The translations under genes were made by a program, and so were the position numbers. The notes below the pieces were generated by a model, which worked only from the letters and a program-made list of their open reading frames with translations, was not told the DNA's origin and did no database searches. From PBB1 sp043738425 (GTDB taxonomy: Bacteria; Pseudomonadota; Gammaproteobacteria; Burkholderiales; Burkholderiaceae_C), in NCBI GenBank assembly GCA_043738425.1, contig JAYUGJ010000015.1, positions 1 to 64,000 of the forward strand: a stretch of 64,000 bases of DNA, in the 5' to 3' direction. Of the stretch, positions 7,960 to 16,408 are shown in pieces (the stretch's first letter is position 1; the number at the start of each line of letters is the position of its first letter).

Positions 7960-8658
7960 TCAACACGCCGGGTAGCCAGGCACGACCGGGCCGGAATCGA
8001 CAGGCGAACAACTGCGCACGCGACCGAGCAGATTCACCACGTGGTGAATCGAGCCGGCGCGCGCCGACACCACCCGCAGCGTGCCGGTCGGTGTGCCGGT
8101 GCCGTGCAGCGGATCGAAGCGAATCGACGCCACATTGGCCTGCACGCTGAGGCCGCTGGCCGCAGCTATCGACACCGTTTTGATGGGCTCGGCATCGCCT
8201 GCACAGGTGGCGAGTGCGGCGGTGCCGGCCGAGTCGCCGCAGCTACACGCGCTGCGTGCGCCGCTGTGCACGAGGTAGCAACTGCCGCTGGGCGATGCGT
8301 AAAAACTCAACCGCAATGCCGCGTTGCGCAGCACCGATTCGTTGCGTACGAACTGCACGTCGCTGGCCAGCTGCACCGCGGCGCCGACCAAACGCTGGCG
8401 CGCGATCAGTTGGGCGAAGCCCGGTGCGGCCATGGCGGCCAGCACGGCGACGATGGCCAGCGTGATCGCCAGCTCCACCAGCGTCAGACCGTGGGTAGAT
8501 CGCGATGGGTCGCGCCGCGCATGCAGCGGCGTGTATTGCTGCGTGTATTGCGTCGTGTATTGCGTTGTGTATCGCGGCGTGCGCGCTGAGGAAATTCGTG
8601 CATTGCGCACTCGGCGATGGCTGCAAGCTGCGGGGTGTTTTTTCTGCGTTGAGTCCAT
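7960..8658 (-). CDS. fimT: GspH/FimT family pseudopilin with an unusually long leader
   Basis: The 232-residue product has a prepilin motif at residues ~55-80: HGLTLVELAITLAIVAVLA, then QRLVGAAVQLASDVQFVRNE, the FimT/GspH hallmark, and a Cys-rich C-terminal region. FimT is a minor pilin linked to pilus initiation and DNA uptake. The leader before the cleavage site is ~57 residues if ATG 8658 is used, far longer than the usual 5-15. It contains the tandem YTTQYTTQYTQQYT, encoded by 12-bp repeats at 8531-8578. No better ATG lies between the repeat and the motif, so either the long leader is real or an alternative start codon is used. Confidence 0.8.
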   Translation of the reverse strand: MDSTQKKHPAACSHRRVRNARISSARTPRYTTQYTTQYTQQYTPLHARRDPSRSTHGLTLVELAITLAIVAVLAAMAAPGFAQLIARQRLVGAAVQLASDVQFVRNESVLRNAALRLSFYASPSGSCYLVHSGARSACSCGDSAGTAALATCAGDAEPIKTVSIAAASGLSVQANVASIRFDPLHGTGTPTGTLRVVSARAGSIHHVVNLLGRVRSCSPVDSGPVVPGYPAC

Positions 8659-8805
8659 GAACCCAATGTAGAAAACCTCGGCCAGCTGCGCGACCCCACG
8701 AGGTGGGTTGGCTCACGCATTTCGCGAGTGCCTACCGATGGGGGTGGCGGACCGCATGTCGGAGTGCGGATGCCGACGTGCTGGCGCAGCCGCCCGCGGT
8801 GCCGA

Positions 8806-9249
8806 TCAGATATCGCGAATCAACTGCCTGAATTCATCGACATCTTCGAAGCTGCGGTACACCGATGCAAACCGCACGTAGGCGACTTTGTCGATGCGTT
8901 TGAGTTCACGCATCACCAGCTCGCCGAGTCGGGTCGACGGCACTTCTTTGGCACCGCTGTTGAGCAGCTTTTCTTGGATGCGCTCGAGCGCAGCGTCGAT
9001 CTGCTCGATGCTGGCTGGGCGCTTGCGCAGCGCCAACGTCATCGATGCGCGCACTTTGCCGATGTCGAACTCGGCGCGCGTGCCGTCTTTTTTCACCACC
9101 GTGGGCAACGCGATCTCGGCCCGCTCGTAGGTGGTGAAGCGTTTGTCGCACGCGTGGCAGCGACGACGGCGGCGCACCACATCGCCTTCGTCAGACTCGC
9201 GCGTTTCTACGACCTGGGTGTCTTCGTGGCTGCAATATGGGCAACGCAT
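8806..9249 (-). CDS. nrdR: transcriptional repressor NrdR
   Basis: Regulates ribonucleotide reductase operons by binding NrdR boxes in an ATP/dATP-dependent way. The 147-residue protein has the N-terminal zinc ribbon with its two Cys pairs, CPYC (3-6) and CHAC (31-34), then FTTYER and the ATP-cone domain (VVKKDGTRAEFDIGKV onward) ending RFASVYRSFEDVDEF. Full family length. It lies 27 bases after glyA on the same strand, the common Burkholderiales order, with minor pilin genes inserted between it and ribD. No NrdR box pair was noticed nearby. Confidence 0.96.
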   Translation of the reverse strand: MRCPYCSHEDTQVVETRESDEGDVVRRRRRCHACDKRFTTYERAEIALPTVVKKDGTRAEFDIGKVRASMTLALRKRPASIEQIDAALERIQEKLLNSGAKEVPSTRLGELVMRELKRIDKVAYVRFASVYRSFEDVDEFRQLIRDI

Positions 9250-9276
9250 TCAAGACCCCCGACCGTTGCACAACGC

Positions 9277-10527
9277 TCAGCGGTAGACCGGAAAGTCACG
9301 CGTGAGTGCGGCCACCTTGGCGCGCACCGTCGCCAGATTGGCTTCATCGTGCGGCTGGTCCAGCACATCGGCAATCAGGTGCGCGGTGGTGCGCGACTGC
9401 TCTTCCTTGAAGCCGCGGGTGGTCATGGCAGGCGTGCCCAAACGGATGCCGCTGGTCACCATCGCTTTTTGTGGATCGTTCGGGATGCCGTTTTTGTTGC
9501 ACGTCATGTGCGCCAGGCCCAGCACCGCTTCGGCTTCTTTGCCGGTCAGATTTTTCGGCCGTAAATCAACCAGCATCACGTGGCTTTCGGTGCGGCCGCT
9601 GACGATGCGCAGGCCGCGTGCCATCAGCGTGTCGGCCAACACGGCGGCGTTTTTCACCACCTGCTGCTGGTAGGTTTTGAATTCCGGCGCAAGTGCTTCT
9701 TTGAAAGCGACCGCCTTGGCGGCGATGACATGCATCAGCGGCCCGCCTTGGATGCCGGGGAAGATGGCGCTGTTGAATTTTTTCGCCAGGTCTTCGTGGT
9801 TCGTCAAGATGATGCCGCCGCGCGGGCCGCGCAATCCCTTGTGCGTGGTCGAGGTCACCACATCGGCATGCGGCACCGGGTTCGGATACGCGCCACCGGC
9901 CACCAGGCCGGAGTAATGCGCCAGGTCGACCATGAAGTACGCGCCGACGGCTTTGGCCACTTTGGCGAACCGCTCGAAGTCGATGCGCAGTGAATACGCC
10001 GACGCGCCGGCAATGATCAGTTTGGGTCGGTGTTCGTGCGCCAGGCGCTCCATCGCGTCGTAGTCGATCGCCTCGTTCGCGTCGAGCCCGTAGCTGACTG
10101 CCTTGAACCATTTGCCGCTCATGTTCAGCGACATGCCATGGGTCAGGTGGCCGCCTTCGGCCAGGCTCATTCCCAAAATCGTGTCGCCGGGCTGCAGCAG
10201 CGCAAAAAACACCGCCTGGTTGGCCTGCGAGCCAGAGTTGGGCTGCACGTTGGCGTAGCCCGCGCCGAAAATTTCTTTCAACCGGTCGATCGCCAATTGC
10301 TCGGCGATATCAACGAACTCGCAGCCGCCGTAATAGCGTTTGCCGGGGTAGCCCTCAGCGTACTTGTTGGTCAGCTGGCTGCCCTGCGCTTCCATCACTG
10401 CGGGCGAGGTGTAGTTCTCCGAGGCGATCAGCTCGATGTGGTCTTCCTGGCGCTGGTTTTCTCGCTGGATGACGGACCACAACTCGGGGTCGATGCGGGC
10501 GATGGTCGATTGGCTGCGGTCAAACAT
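9277..10527 (-). CDS. glyA: serine hydroxymethyltransferase
   Basis: PLP-dependent cytosolic enzyme that interconverts serine and glycine and feeds the one-carbon folate pool. The 416-residue protein has the full SHMT fold: IELIASENYTSPAVMEA (~32-48), NKYAEGYPGKRYYGG, PNSGSQANQAV, FMVDLAHYSGLVAGG, and the PLP-lysine segment STTHKGLRGPRGG (~225-237). That segment usually reads TTTHKTLRGPRGG, so two neighbouring positions differ while the Lys is kept. An AGAGGA Shine-Dalgarno precedes ATG 10527. Upstream lies a 338-base spacer with nested inverted repeats. Confidence 0.96.
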   Translation of the reverse strand: MFDRSQSTIARIDPELWSVIQRENQRQEDHIELIASENYTSPAVMEAQGSQLTNKYAEGYPGKRYYGGCEFVDIAEQLAIDRLKEIFGAGYANVQPNSGSQANQAVFFALLQPGDTILGMSLAEGGHLTHGMSLNMSGKWFKAVSYGLDANEAIDYDAMERLAHEHRPKLIIAGASAYSLRIDFERFAKVAKAVGAYFMVDLAHYSGLVAGGAYPNPVPHADVVTSTTHKGLRGPRGGIILTNHEDLAKKFNSAIFPGIQGGPLMHVIAAKAVAFKEALAPEFKTYQQQVVKNAAVLADTLMARGLRIVSGRTESHVMLVDLRPKNLTGKEAEAVLGLAHMTCNKNGIPNDPQKAMVTSGIRLGTPAMTTRGFKEEQSRTTAHLIADVLDQPHDEANLATVRAKVAALTRDFPVYR

Positions 10528-10574
10528 GCGAACAGTCCTCTACGGCGCACACCTCGCGGCCAGCGGCGCGCGCA

Positions 10575-10673
10575 GTGCAAAAAAATGGGTACCCCAGACG
10601 GGCGGGTTGAGACGGATGACATTCGAATCGACAACCGATTCGATTGGGCGGTTCAGTCGGGCATTTTTTGCAC
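10575..10673 (-). repeat. nested inverted repeats in the glyA upstream spacer
   Basis: The 338-base gap 10528-10865 has no convincing gene. It holds outer arms GTGCAAAAAAATG (10575-10587) and CATTTTTTGCAC (10662-10673), complementary except for one A. Between them sits a perfect 8-bp hairpin, TCGAATCG/CGATTCGA, with the loop ACAAC (10623-10643). GGGCGG(G)TT-type direct repeats flank the inner hairpin. It could be a structured glyA leader or a tiny inverted-repeat element; no target duplication is visible. The rest of the gap is GC-rich and featureless. Confidence 0.45.
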
Positions 10674-10865
10674 GTCGACGGCAACGAGTCGAAGCAAAAA
10701 CCACTACCGAACGTACTACCAAATTTTACCCGGCAGCCGCTACACCAGCAGCCGGTCGGGACTAGCGGGCGCACTGCGGGTGCGATCGGTGGCGACTTCG
10801 GTGGCGACCTGGGTGACCTGATCGGTGGCGACGTGCGCCGCCACTTGGGCGGCAGCGCTGCGCCC

Positions 10866-11831
10866 TCAGCGCAGCGACGCTACTTTTTCTTCCGACGCCA
10901 CCGGCTCGCCGGGAAACTCAGGTGCCGGTTCGCCGAAAGCTGGCGGTGGCAGCAAGTCGATGGCCGGCACCACCGCAGCTCGGCGCACCCTTGGCACCGC
11001 CAGGTTGGCGGCATTGGTTGCCACCAGTTTGCCGAGTGCCACTGATTTCAAATGTGATTGTTCCGACAGCACTTTCGACGCGTAACCCGCGTCGTCGGGC
11101 AAGTTGGCAGCGCCCACGTAGTTGCGCAGGCCTTCTTCGATGCTGCCGCCCCGCACGATGCAGTCCCGGAGCACTTGCACGCCCACACGCACATTGGTGA
11201 CCGGGTCGAACGCGGCCATGTTGCCGCCGAACCGCTCGTACTTTTCATCGTGCAGGTGCGTCATGACTTGCATCAGGCCCTGCGCGCCGACATGGCTTTG
11301 GGCAAATGGGTTGAAGTTGGATTCGATCGCCATCACCGCCAATATCAAGGTGGGTTCCAGGCCTGCGCGTTCACCGGCGCGCCAGGCTTCTATCACCAGG
11401 CGGCTGATCGGCTCGGGTGCGACCCGGTAGCGGCGTGACAGCCACTGCGCCACCGCGGCTTGCTGGCGGGGCAGGTCGCGTGGGTCACTGGCGGTAGCGC
11501 GGGCAATCGCATCGGGTTCGCGAATTTCAGGCACCACCGTGTCGGTAAACGCCACCGGCATCACCGCAAGCCTCGGCTCAATCGCCTCGGCGCGCGCTTC
11601 GTGGCGGGTTTGCAGCCAGCCCAGTGCCTGCGCTTCGGCTGTTGCCCGCAGCTCGGATCGGCTGACCGCGAACACGGCCAACGCGACGGCGATGAGGCCG
11701 AACAATGCCAGCGTGCTGTGACTCACCGCCAGCAGACCGCGACCCACATCGCGGGTGAACACGCCTGCCGAGCCGGCACAAGCCGCGAACCACTGCCGCG
11801 CCTGCAATAAAAACTGTCGTTGTGTAGACAT
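10866..11831 (-). CDS. membrane-anchored lytic transglycosylase, SLT domain
   Basis: The 321-residue protein has one N-terminal transmembrane helix (LALFGLIAVALAVFAV, ~40-56) and a periplasmic goose-type lysozyme (SLT) domain at ~130-260. The catalytic Glu sits in ILAVMAIESNFNPFA, followed by the family motifs GAQGLMQVM and NVRVGVQVL and the YVGAANL segment. Such enzymes cleave murein to 1,6-anhydro products during wall remodelling or envelope machine assembly. The C-terminal ~50 residues are Pro/Ala-rich with no motif. It is divergent from ubiD across a 255-base spacer. The specific Mlt class cannot be fixed by eye. Confidence 0.85.
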   Translation of the reverse strand: MSTQRQFLLQARQWFAACAGSAGVFTRDVGRGLLAVSHSTLALFGLIAVALAVFAVSRSELRATAEAQALGWLQTRHEARAEAIEPRLAVMPVAFTDTVVPEIREPDAIARATASDPRDLPRQQAAVAQWLSRRYRVAPEPISRLVIEAWRAGERAGLEPTLILAVMAIESNFNPFAQSHVGAQGLMQVMTHLHDEKYERFGGNMAAFDPVTNVRVGVQVLRDCIVRGGSIEEGLRNYVGAANLPDDAGYASKVLSEQSHLKSVALGKLVATNAANLAVPRVRRAAVVPAIDLLPPPAFGEPAPEFPGEPVASEEKVASLR

Positions 11832-12086
11832 GGTCTGGCAGCCTTTCTGACCCTGCGCAGGCAGGTGCCTGTCGGGTGGGCCCGGATGACACGCCGAACA
11901 TAATCGGTCGCGCTTCGGCGGGCTGGAATCGAATCAATGTCTTACCGAAGTTGCCATCGAATCAATACGGTGTCGATGCGGCCTTGCCTCAGGGAAGGCG
12001 TCTGGTCACAGGCAGCGGGGCGGATTCTAGGAAGCCGCAACATAACCGGTCAACCATTAAAAACCTCTGCGTAATAACAAACAGAT

Positions 12087-13661
12087 ATGAAGTACCGAGA
12101 TCTGCGAGAGTTTTGTGCCGGTTTGGAAGCTGCTGGTGAACTGCGGCGCATCGCAGCGCCAGTGTCGGCGCGGCTGGAGATGACCGCACTCAGCGATCGG
12201 GTGCTGCGTGCCGGCGGCCCGGCGCTGTGGTTTGAGCAACCGGTAAATGCGGGGAAAACTTACAAAATTCACGCTTTGACGAACCTGTTCGGCACCCCGA
12301 AACGGGTGGCGATGGGCATGGGCGCGGCGGAGGTGAGCGAACTGCGCGACATCGGCCGGGTGCTCGCCAGCCTGAAAGAGCCCGAGCCGCCGAAGGGCCT
12401 GAAAGACGCCGGCCGCCTGTTGCACATGGTCAAGTCGCTGTGGGATATGAAGCCGGCCAGCGTGCGCCATGCGGCGTGTCAACAGCTGGTCATTGACGGT
12501 GCAGATGTCGACTTGCTCGGCATGCTGCCGGTGCAAACCTGCTGGCCCGACGACGCCGGGCCGCTGATCACCTGGGGTTTGGTGGTAACGCGTGGGCCGC
12601 AAGGCGGGCCGAACCCGCGGCGGCGGCAAAACCTCGGCATCTACCGCCAGCAGGTGATTGCGCGGCACCAAGTCATCATGCGTTGGCTGGCCCACCGCGG
12701 CGGCGCACTCGACTTTCGCGACTTCGCGCGTGCCAACCCGGGCCAGCCGTTCCCGATGGTGGTCGCACTCGGTGCCGACCCGGCAACCATTCTGGGTGCC
12801 GTCACGCCGGTGCCCGACACGCTCGGCGAATACCAATTCGCCGGCCTGCTGCGCGGCAGCCGCACCGAGGTCACCGACGCAAACGTCGGCGACGCTGGCG
12901 TGATGCTGCAGGTGCCGGCCAGCGCCGAGATCGTGCTCGAAGGCCACATTCCGGTGGCGGCTACCGGCTACAACGGCCGCAGCGAACACGGCGTGCCGTT
13001 GAAAGAAGTCGGCGGCTATCTATATGCATTGGAAGGCCCGTTTGGCGACCACACCGGTTACTACAACGAGCAAGACTGGTTTCCGGTGTTTGAAATCAAC
13101 CGCCTGACGCACCGGCGCGATCCGGTTTACCACTCCACCTACACCGGCAAGCCGCCCGATGAGCCGGCCATCCTGGGCGTGGCGCTGAACGAAGTGTTCG
13201 TGCCGATTTTGCAAAAGCAATTTCCCGAGATCGTCGACTTCTATTTGCCGCCCGAAGGCTGCAGCTACCGCATGGCCATCGTCAGCATCAGAAAAGCCTA
13301 CCCCGGCCACGCCAAGCGGCTGATGTTCGGGGTGTGGAGTTTTCTGCGGCAATTCATGTACACCAAGTTCATCGTGGTCACCGATGACGATGTGGACATC
13401 CGCAACTGGCAGGAAGTGATCTGGGCCATCACCACCCGCATGGACCCGGTGCGCGACGTAACGTTGGTAGAAAACACGCCGATCGATTACCTCGATTTCG
13501 CCTCGCCGGTGAGCGGTCTGGGCGGCAAGATGGGGCTCGACGCCACCCACAAATGGCCCGGCGAAACCCAACGCGAATGGGGCCGCACGATTGCAATGGA
13601 TGCGGCAGTGGAAGCCAAAGTCGCGGCGGTGTTCGACCAAATCATGCAGGCCGCACGCTGA
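12087..13661 (+). CDS. ubiD: 4-hydroxy-3-polyprenylbenzoate decarboxylase
   Basis: Prenylated-FMN-dependent decarboxylase of ubiquinone biosynthesis. The 524-residue protein covers the whole family (E. coli UbiD is 497). Recognisable blocks are MKYRDLREFC at the start, RRQNLGIYRQQVI (~178-190), MRWLAHRGGALDF, the acidic EGPFGDHTGYYN (~316), PPDEPAILG, and the C-terminal WAITTRMDPVRD and SPVSGLGGKMGLDATHKWPGE. The start has no better alternative. The UbiX partner that makes the cofactor is not in the window. It is divergent from the transglycosylase gene; the intervening 255 bases are AT-richer near 12040-12085 and probably hold promoters, but no clear boxes were assigned. Confidence 0.95.
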   Translation: MKYRDLREFCAGLEAAGELRRIAAPVSARLEMTALSDRVLRAGGPALWFEQPVNAGKTYKIHALTNLFGTPKRVAMGMGAAEVSELRDIGRVLASLKEPEPPKGLKDAGRLLHMVKSLWDMKPASVRHAACQQLVIDGADVDLLGMLPVQTCWPDDAGPLITWGLVVTRGPQGGPNPRRRQNLGIYRQQVIARHQVIMRWLAHRGGALDFRDFARANPGQPFPMVVALGADPATILGAVTPVPDTLGEYQFAGLLRGSRTEVTDANVGDAGVMLQVPASAEIVLEGHIPVAATGYNGRSEHGVPLKEVGGYLYALEGPFGDHTGYYNEQDWFPVFEINRLTHRRDPVYHSTYTGKPPDEPAILGVALNEVFVPILQKQFPEIVDFYLPPEGCSYRMAIVSIRKAYPGHAKRLMFGVWSFLRQFMYTKFIVVTDDDVDIRNWQEVIWAITTRMDPVRDVTLVENTPIDYLDFASPVSGLGGKMGLDATHKWPGETQREWGRTIAMDAAVEAKVAAVFDQIMQAAR

Positions 13662-13725
13662 AGGCGATGGCGCAAGTGCGGCATGTCACGGCGGGCTGAT
13701 TTTTAAAGTCACCAGCTTACAAATA

Positions 13726-13741
13726 CTGTATATAAAAACAG
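13726..13741 (+). promoter_or_regulatory. LexA (SOS) box upstream of imuA-imuB
   Basis: CTGTATATAAAAACAG matches the proteobacterial LexA consensus CTG-N10-CAG with the typical AT-rich core, and the flanks extend the symmetry to TACTG...CAGTA. It ends 15 bases before the imuA ATG, so bound LexA would block transcription. imuA-imuB cassettes are classical SOS genes, which supports the call. Confidence 0.85.
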
Positions 13742-13756
13742 TATATTGAGGCCACC

Positions 13757-14560
13757 ATGGCCTCCGTTTTTCTCCCCTTCACTGCCCCCGCAGTCCCCGA
13801 AAGCCTGCGTTCGCTGGTGTGGTCGGGTGACCAATTGGGTCGCCAGACCGCGCCTACCTCGCCCAGCGGCTTTGCGCTGCTCGATGCGCAATTGCCCGGT
13901 GGTGGTTGGCCGCAGCGGGTGTTGACCGAGCTGCTGCTGCCGCATCCCGGTGTGGGTGAGATTCGCCTGCTCAGCCCGTGCCTGACCGCCACCCAGCAAC
14001 AAGGCCGCTTGGTGATGCTGTTCGATCCGCCGGCCCAGTTGTCGGCGCAGGCGCTCACGCAGCTCGGGTTCGATGTGGCGCAGCTGCTGGTGGTGAACAC
14101 CCGCTCGCGCGTGATTCCGGGCTCAGACAGCCTGTGGGCCTGTGAGCAGGCGCTGAAAAGCGGCCATGTCGGCGCGCTGCTGGCGTGGCTGCCGCCGCGG
14201 TTGCGGGTTGATCGGCTGCGGCGGCTGCAACTGGCTGCACAGTCGCACGACGGTCCGGCGTTCGTGTTTCGTGAGCTGGCCGAGCAGCAGCGCCCCACCG
14301 CCGCACCGCTGCGGTTGGCACTGCGCGCGGGGGGGGCCGATCGGCTGCTGGTGCGCGTGCTCAAACGGCGCGGCCCGCCGCTGGAAACTGCGCTCGCGTT
14401 GGCATTGCAGCCGGTGTTGTCAGACACCGTGCGCGCGCAGGCCTGGCGTCGCCAGCAAAACGTGGATCAACCGACTCCTGCCCGGGCTCCGGCTCCGGCA
14501 CCGGCACCGGCCCTGGCAACGGTGGTACTGCCAGCTGCCACTTTCGTCAGCCTGGTCTGA
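13757..14560 (+). CDS. imuA: SOS mutagenesis cell-division-inhibitor/RecA-like protein ImuA
   Basis: Shows the ImuA pattern: SGFALLDAQLPGGGWPQRVLTELL (~37-60), which replaces the RecA-like Walker region, then IRLLSPCLTA, VIPGSDSLWACEQALKSG (~115-135) and LAWLPPRLRVDRLRRLQLAA. In cassettes of this type ImuA and ImuB act with the DnaE2 polymerase in translesion synthesis. 267 residues. GAGG lies five bases before ATG 13757. The tail is an Ala/Pro hexanucleotide repeat (APAPAPAPALA). imuB follows after 23 bases. Expression should be SOS-induced through the LexA box. Confidence 0.88.
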   Translation: MASVFLPFTAPAVPESLRSLVWSGDQLGRQTAPTSPSGFALLDAQLPGGGWPQRVLTELLLPHPGVGEIRLLSPCLTATQQQGRLVMLFDPPAQLSAQALTQLGFDVAQLLVVNTRSRVIPGSDSLWACEQALKSGHVGALLAWLPPRLRVDRLRRLQLAAQSHDGPAFVFRELAEQQRPTAAPLRLALRAGGADRLLVRVLKRRGPPLETALALALQPVLSDTVRAQAWRRQQNVDQPTPARAPAPAPAPALATVVLPAATFVSLV

Positions 14561-14583
14561 TCACGTTGGTCGAACGAAGCGCC

Positions 14584-16227
14584 ATGTGGTGGATTGCGCT
14601 GCACTTGCCGCAGTTGTCGTTCGAGTCGTGGCTGGCCGTGCTGCCGGCCGATCTGCGCGCGCAACCTGCTGCATTGATGAATGCCCACAGCGTGCAGGCC
14701 TGCAACGCCGCAGCGCAGCAGCTGGGCGTGCAGCCCGGTTGCAAACGTGCCACCGCGCTGGCGTTGGCACCGCAACTGCAACTCGGTCGTGCCGATGTGT
14801 TGCGCGACCGGCAGGTCATTACCAGCGTGGCGCATCTGGCGCTGGCATTCACTCCTGCCGTTACTTTCGCGGCGGATGCCGGCGATGGTGTGGTGGATCA
14901 AAAACATGCCGCACCCCACACCGTGCTGCTGCAAGTGCAGGCCAGCCTGCGCTACTTCGGCGGTCCCGCCGCACTGCTGCAGCGTTTGCGTGCGGCGCTG
15001 CTGCTGGTCAATTGCACGATTCAACTGGCCAGCGCGCCGACGGCACAAGGTGCGGCGCTGCTGTCGCGCGTGGCTATTGCTTCCCCGGGTGCAGCGTCTG
15101 GCGGCGAAGTCCATTGCGCCGATCTGCTGGCGCTGGAGCACGCACTTGCTGCCGTGCCGTTGTGGTTGCTGGGTGGGGGCCGCGCACGAGATGACCCACA
15201 AAGCGATGCACAGCGCGAAGCGCTCGACAGCATGGGCCTGCACACCATCGGCCAGTTGCAGCGCATGCCCCGGGCCGGTTGGGTGCGCCGATTTGGCAGC
15301 CACCTATTGAATGAACTGGACCGCGCGCTGGGTCACCAGCCCGACCCCCGCGCGGCGTGGATCACGGTGCCCGAGGTGTTCGAAGCGCGCCTTGAATTGC
15401 TGGCCCGTGCCGACACCACCGAACAGGTGCTGCACGGTGCGCAGTTGCTGATCGAACCACTGATGGCGTGGGCCCGCGCGCAGCAGGCCCAGGTGCAACG
15501 CTTCACCTTGTTCATGCACCACGAACTGCGGCACTACGCCCGCAGCGACACGCCGCCGTTCAGCGAGCTGGCCATCGCGCTGGCGCGGCCTTCGTGCGAT
15601 GCAGCGCATGTGCTGGTGCTGCTGCGCGAGCGGTTGGGCCAAGTGCAGCTGGCAGCACCGGTGCTGGAGCTGCGACTGCACTGCGCTGAGGTGGCGCACA
15701 ACGCACCGCCGAACACCGAGCTGTTTGCCTCGGCGCGTGGTGAGCGCGAGGGTTTGGTCTGCCTGATCGAACGGCTGCAGTCGCGTCTGGGTGCTGCGCA
15801 AATACAGCGCATGGCGCTGGCGGCTGATCACCGGCCGGAGCGCGGTGGGCTCAGTCAGGCCGTGGTGGCGGGTGATATTTTTTCCGCACCCGAACGGCGG
15901 CCGTCGGTGGCTGCGACTGCGTCGGCACCGCGCGTGCTGGAACGCAGCACTGCCCATGCGCTGTCAGCACCGCGCCCGGCCTGGTTGCTGCAGCCACCGC
16001 ACCGCTTGCTTGAACGCCAATCGCGCCCCGTGCTGGACGGCCAACCGCTGCAATTGCTGTGCGGCCCGGAGCGGGTCGAGTCTGGCTGGTGGGACGCACT
16101 GGCCGAGCGCGATTACTTCATTGCGCAGACAAGCGACGGTGCGCTGGTGTGGATTTACCGCGCGCGTTTGCCGCTGTCAGTGGCCGACGCTGCACAAGGC
16201 TGGTTTTTGCACGGCCGTTTTGCGTGA
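14584..16227 (+). CDS. imuB: DNA polymerase Y-family protein ImuB
   Basis: The 547-residue protein starts MWWIALHLPQLSFESW, as ImuB proteins do, and shows Y-family organisation: the polymerase-like N-terminus, AQQLGVQPGCKRATALALAP (~45-65), LLQVQASLRYFGG (~115), the helix-hairpin segment LGLHTIGQLQRMP-like (~220) and little-finger region LARADTTEQVL. ImuB usually lacks the catalytic acidic residues and works as an adaptor to the beta clamp and DnaE2. TTG 14566 would add six residues; ATG 14584 is preferred from family alignment. The usual third gene, dnaE2/imuC, is not downstream. Confidence 0.87.
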   Translation: MWWIALHLPQLSFESWLAVLPADLRAQPAALMNAHSVQACNAAAQQLGVQPGCKRATALALAPQLQLGRADVLRDRQVITSVAHLALAFTPAVTFAADAGDGVVDQKHAAPHTVLLQVQASLRYFGGPAALLQRLRAALLLVNCTIQLASAPTAQGAALLSRVAIASPGAASGGEVHCADLLALEHALAAVPLWLLGGGRARDDPQSDAQREALDSMGLHTIGQLQRMPRAGWVRRFGSHLLNELDRALGHQPDPRAAWITVPEVFEARLELLARADTTEQVLHGAQLLIEPLMAWARAQQAQVQRFTLFMHHELRHYARSDTPPFSELAIALARPSCDAAHVLVLLRERLGQVQLAAPVLELRLHCAEVAHNAPPNTELFASARGEREGLVCLIERLQSRLGAAQIQRMALAADHRPERGGLSQAVVAGDIFSAPERRPSVAATASAPRVLERSTAHALSAPRPAWLLQPPHRLLERQSRPVLDGQPLQLLCGPERVESGWWDALAERDYFIAQTSDGALVWIYRARLPLSVADAAQGWFLHGRFA

Positions 16228-16342
16228 GGCCGCTTTCTTGGCGTGGCTACTTCAGGCTGCGTTGTGGCCGGCTGACTTTCAGCGCGACGCGTGTGTAACA
16301 CGTGCCCCAGCGTGGCGCAAGTCCGTACCTAGGGGGCAGCTT

Positions 16343-16374
16343 TTGTCAAATCTGATGTGGTCAATCTGCATAAT
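16343..16374 (+). promoter_or_regulatory. possible sigma-70 promoter of the polysaccharide cluster
   Basis: TTGTCA at 16343-16348 and TGCATAAT at 16367-16374 sit in an AT-rich island between imuB and the phosphoglycosyl transferase gene. The -10 has a TG-type extension, but the 20-base spacing to CATAAT is long, so this is only a candidate. Confidence 0.35.
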
Positions 16375-16408
16375 TTACGTATTAACCATAAGTAGCGAAG
16401 AGAGCGCC

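Noticed and set aside
10644..11045. Plus-strand open frame across the glyA upstream gap and the transglycosylase tail
   Set aside because: It crosses a clear gene on the other strand and has His/Arg-rich shadow-like composition.
16354..16408. ATG 16354 as start of the phosphoglycosyl transferase
   Set aside because: It lies inside the candidate promoter and adds non-family residues; GTG 16409 has the better ribosome binding site.
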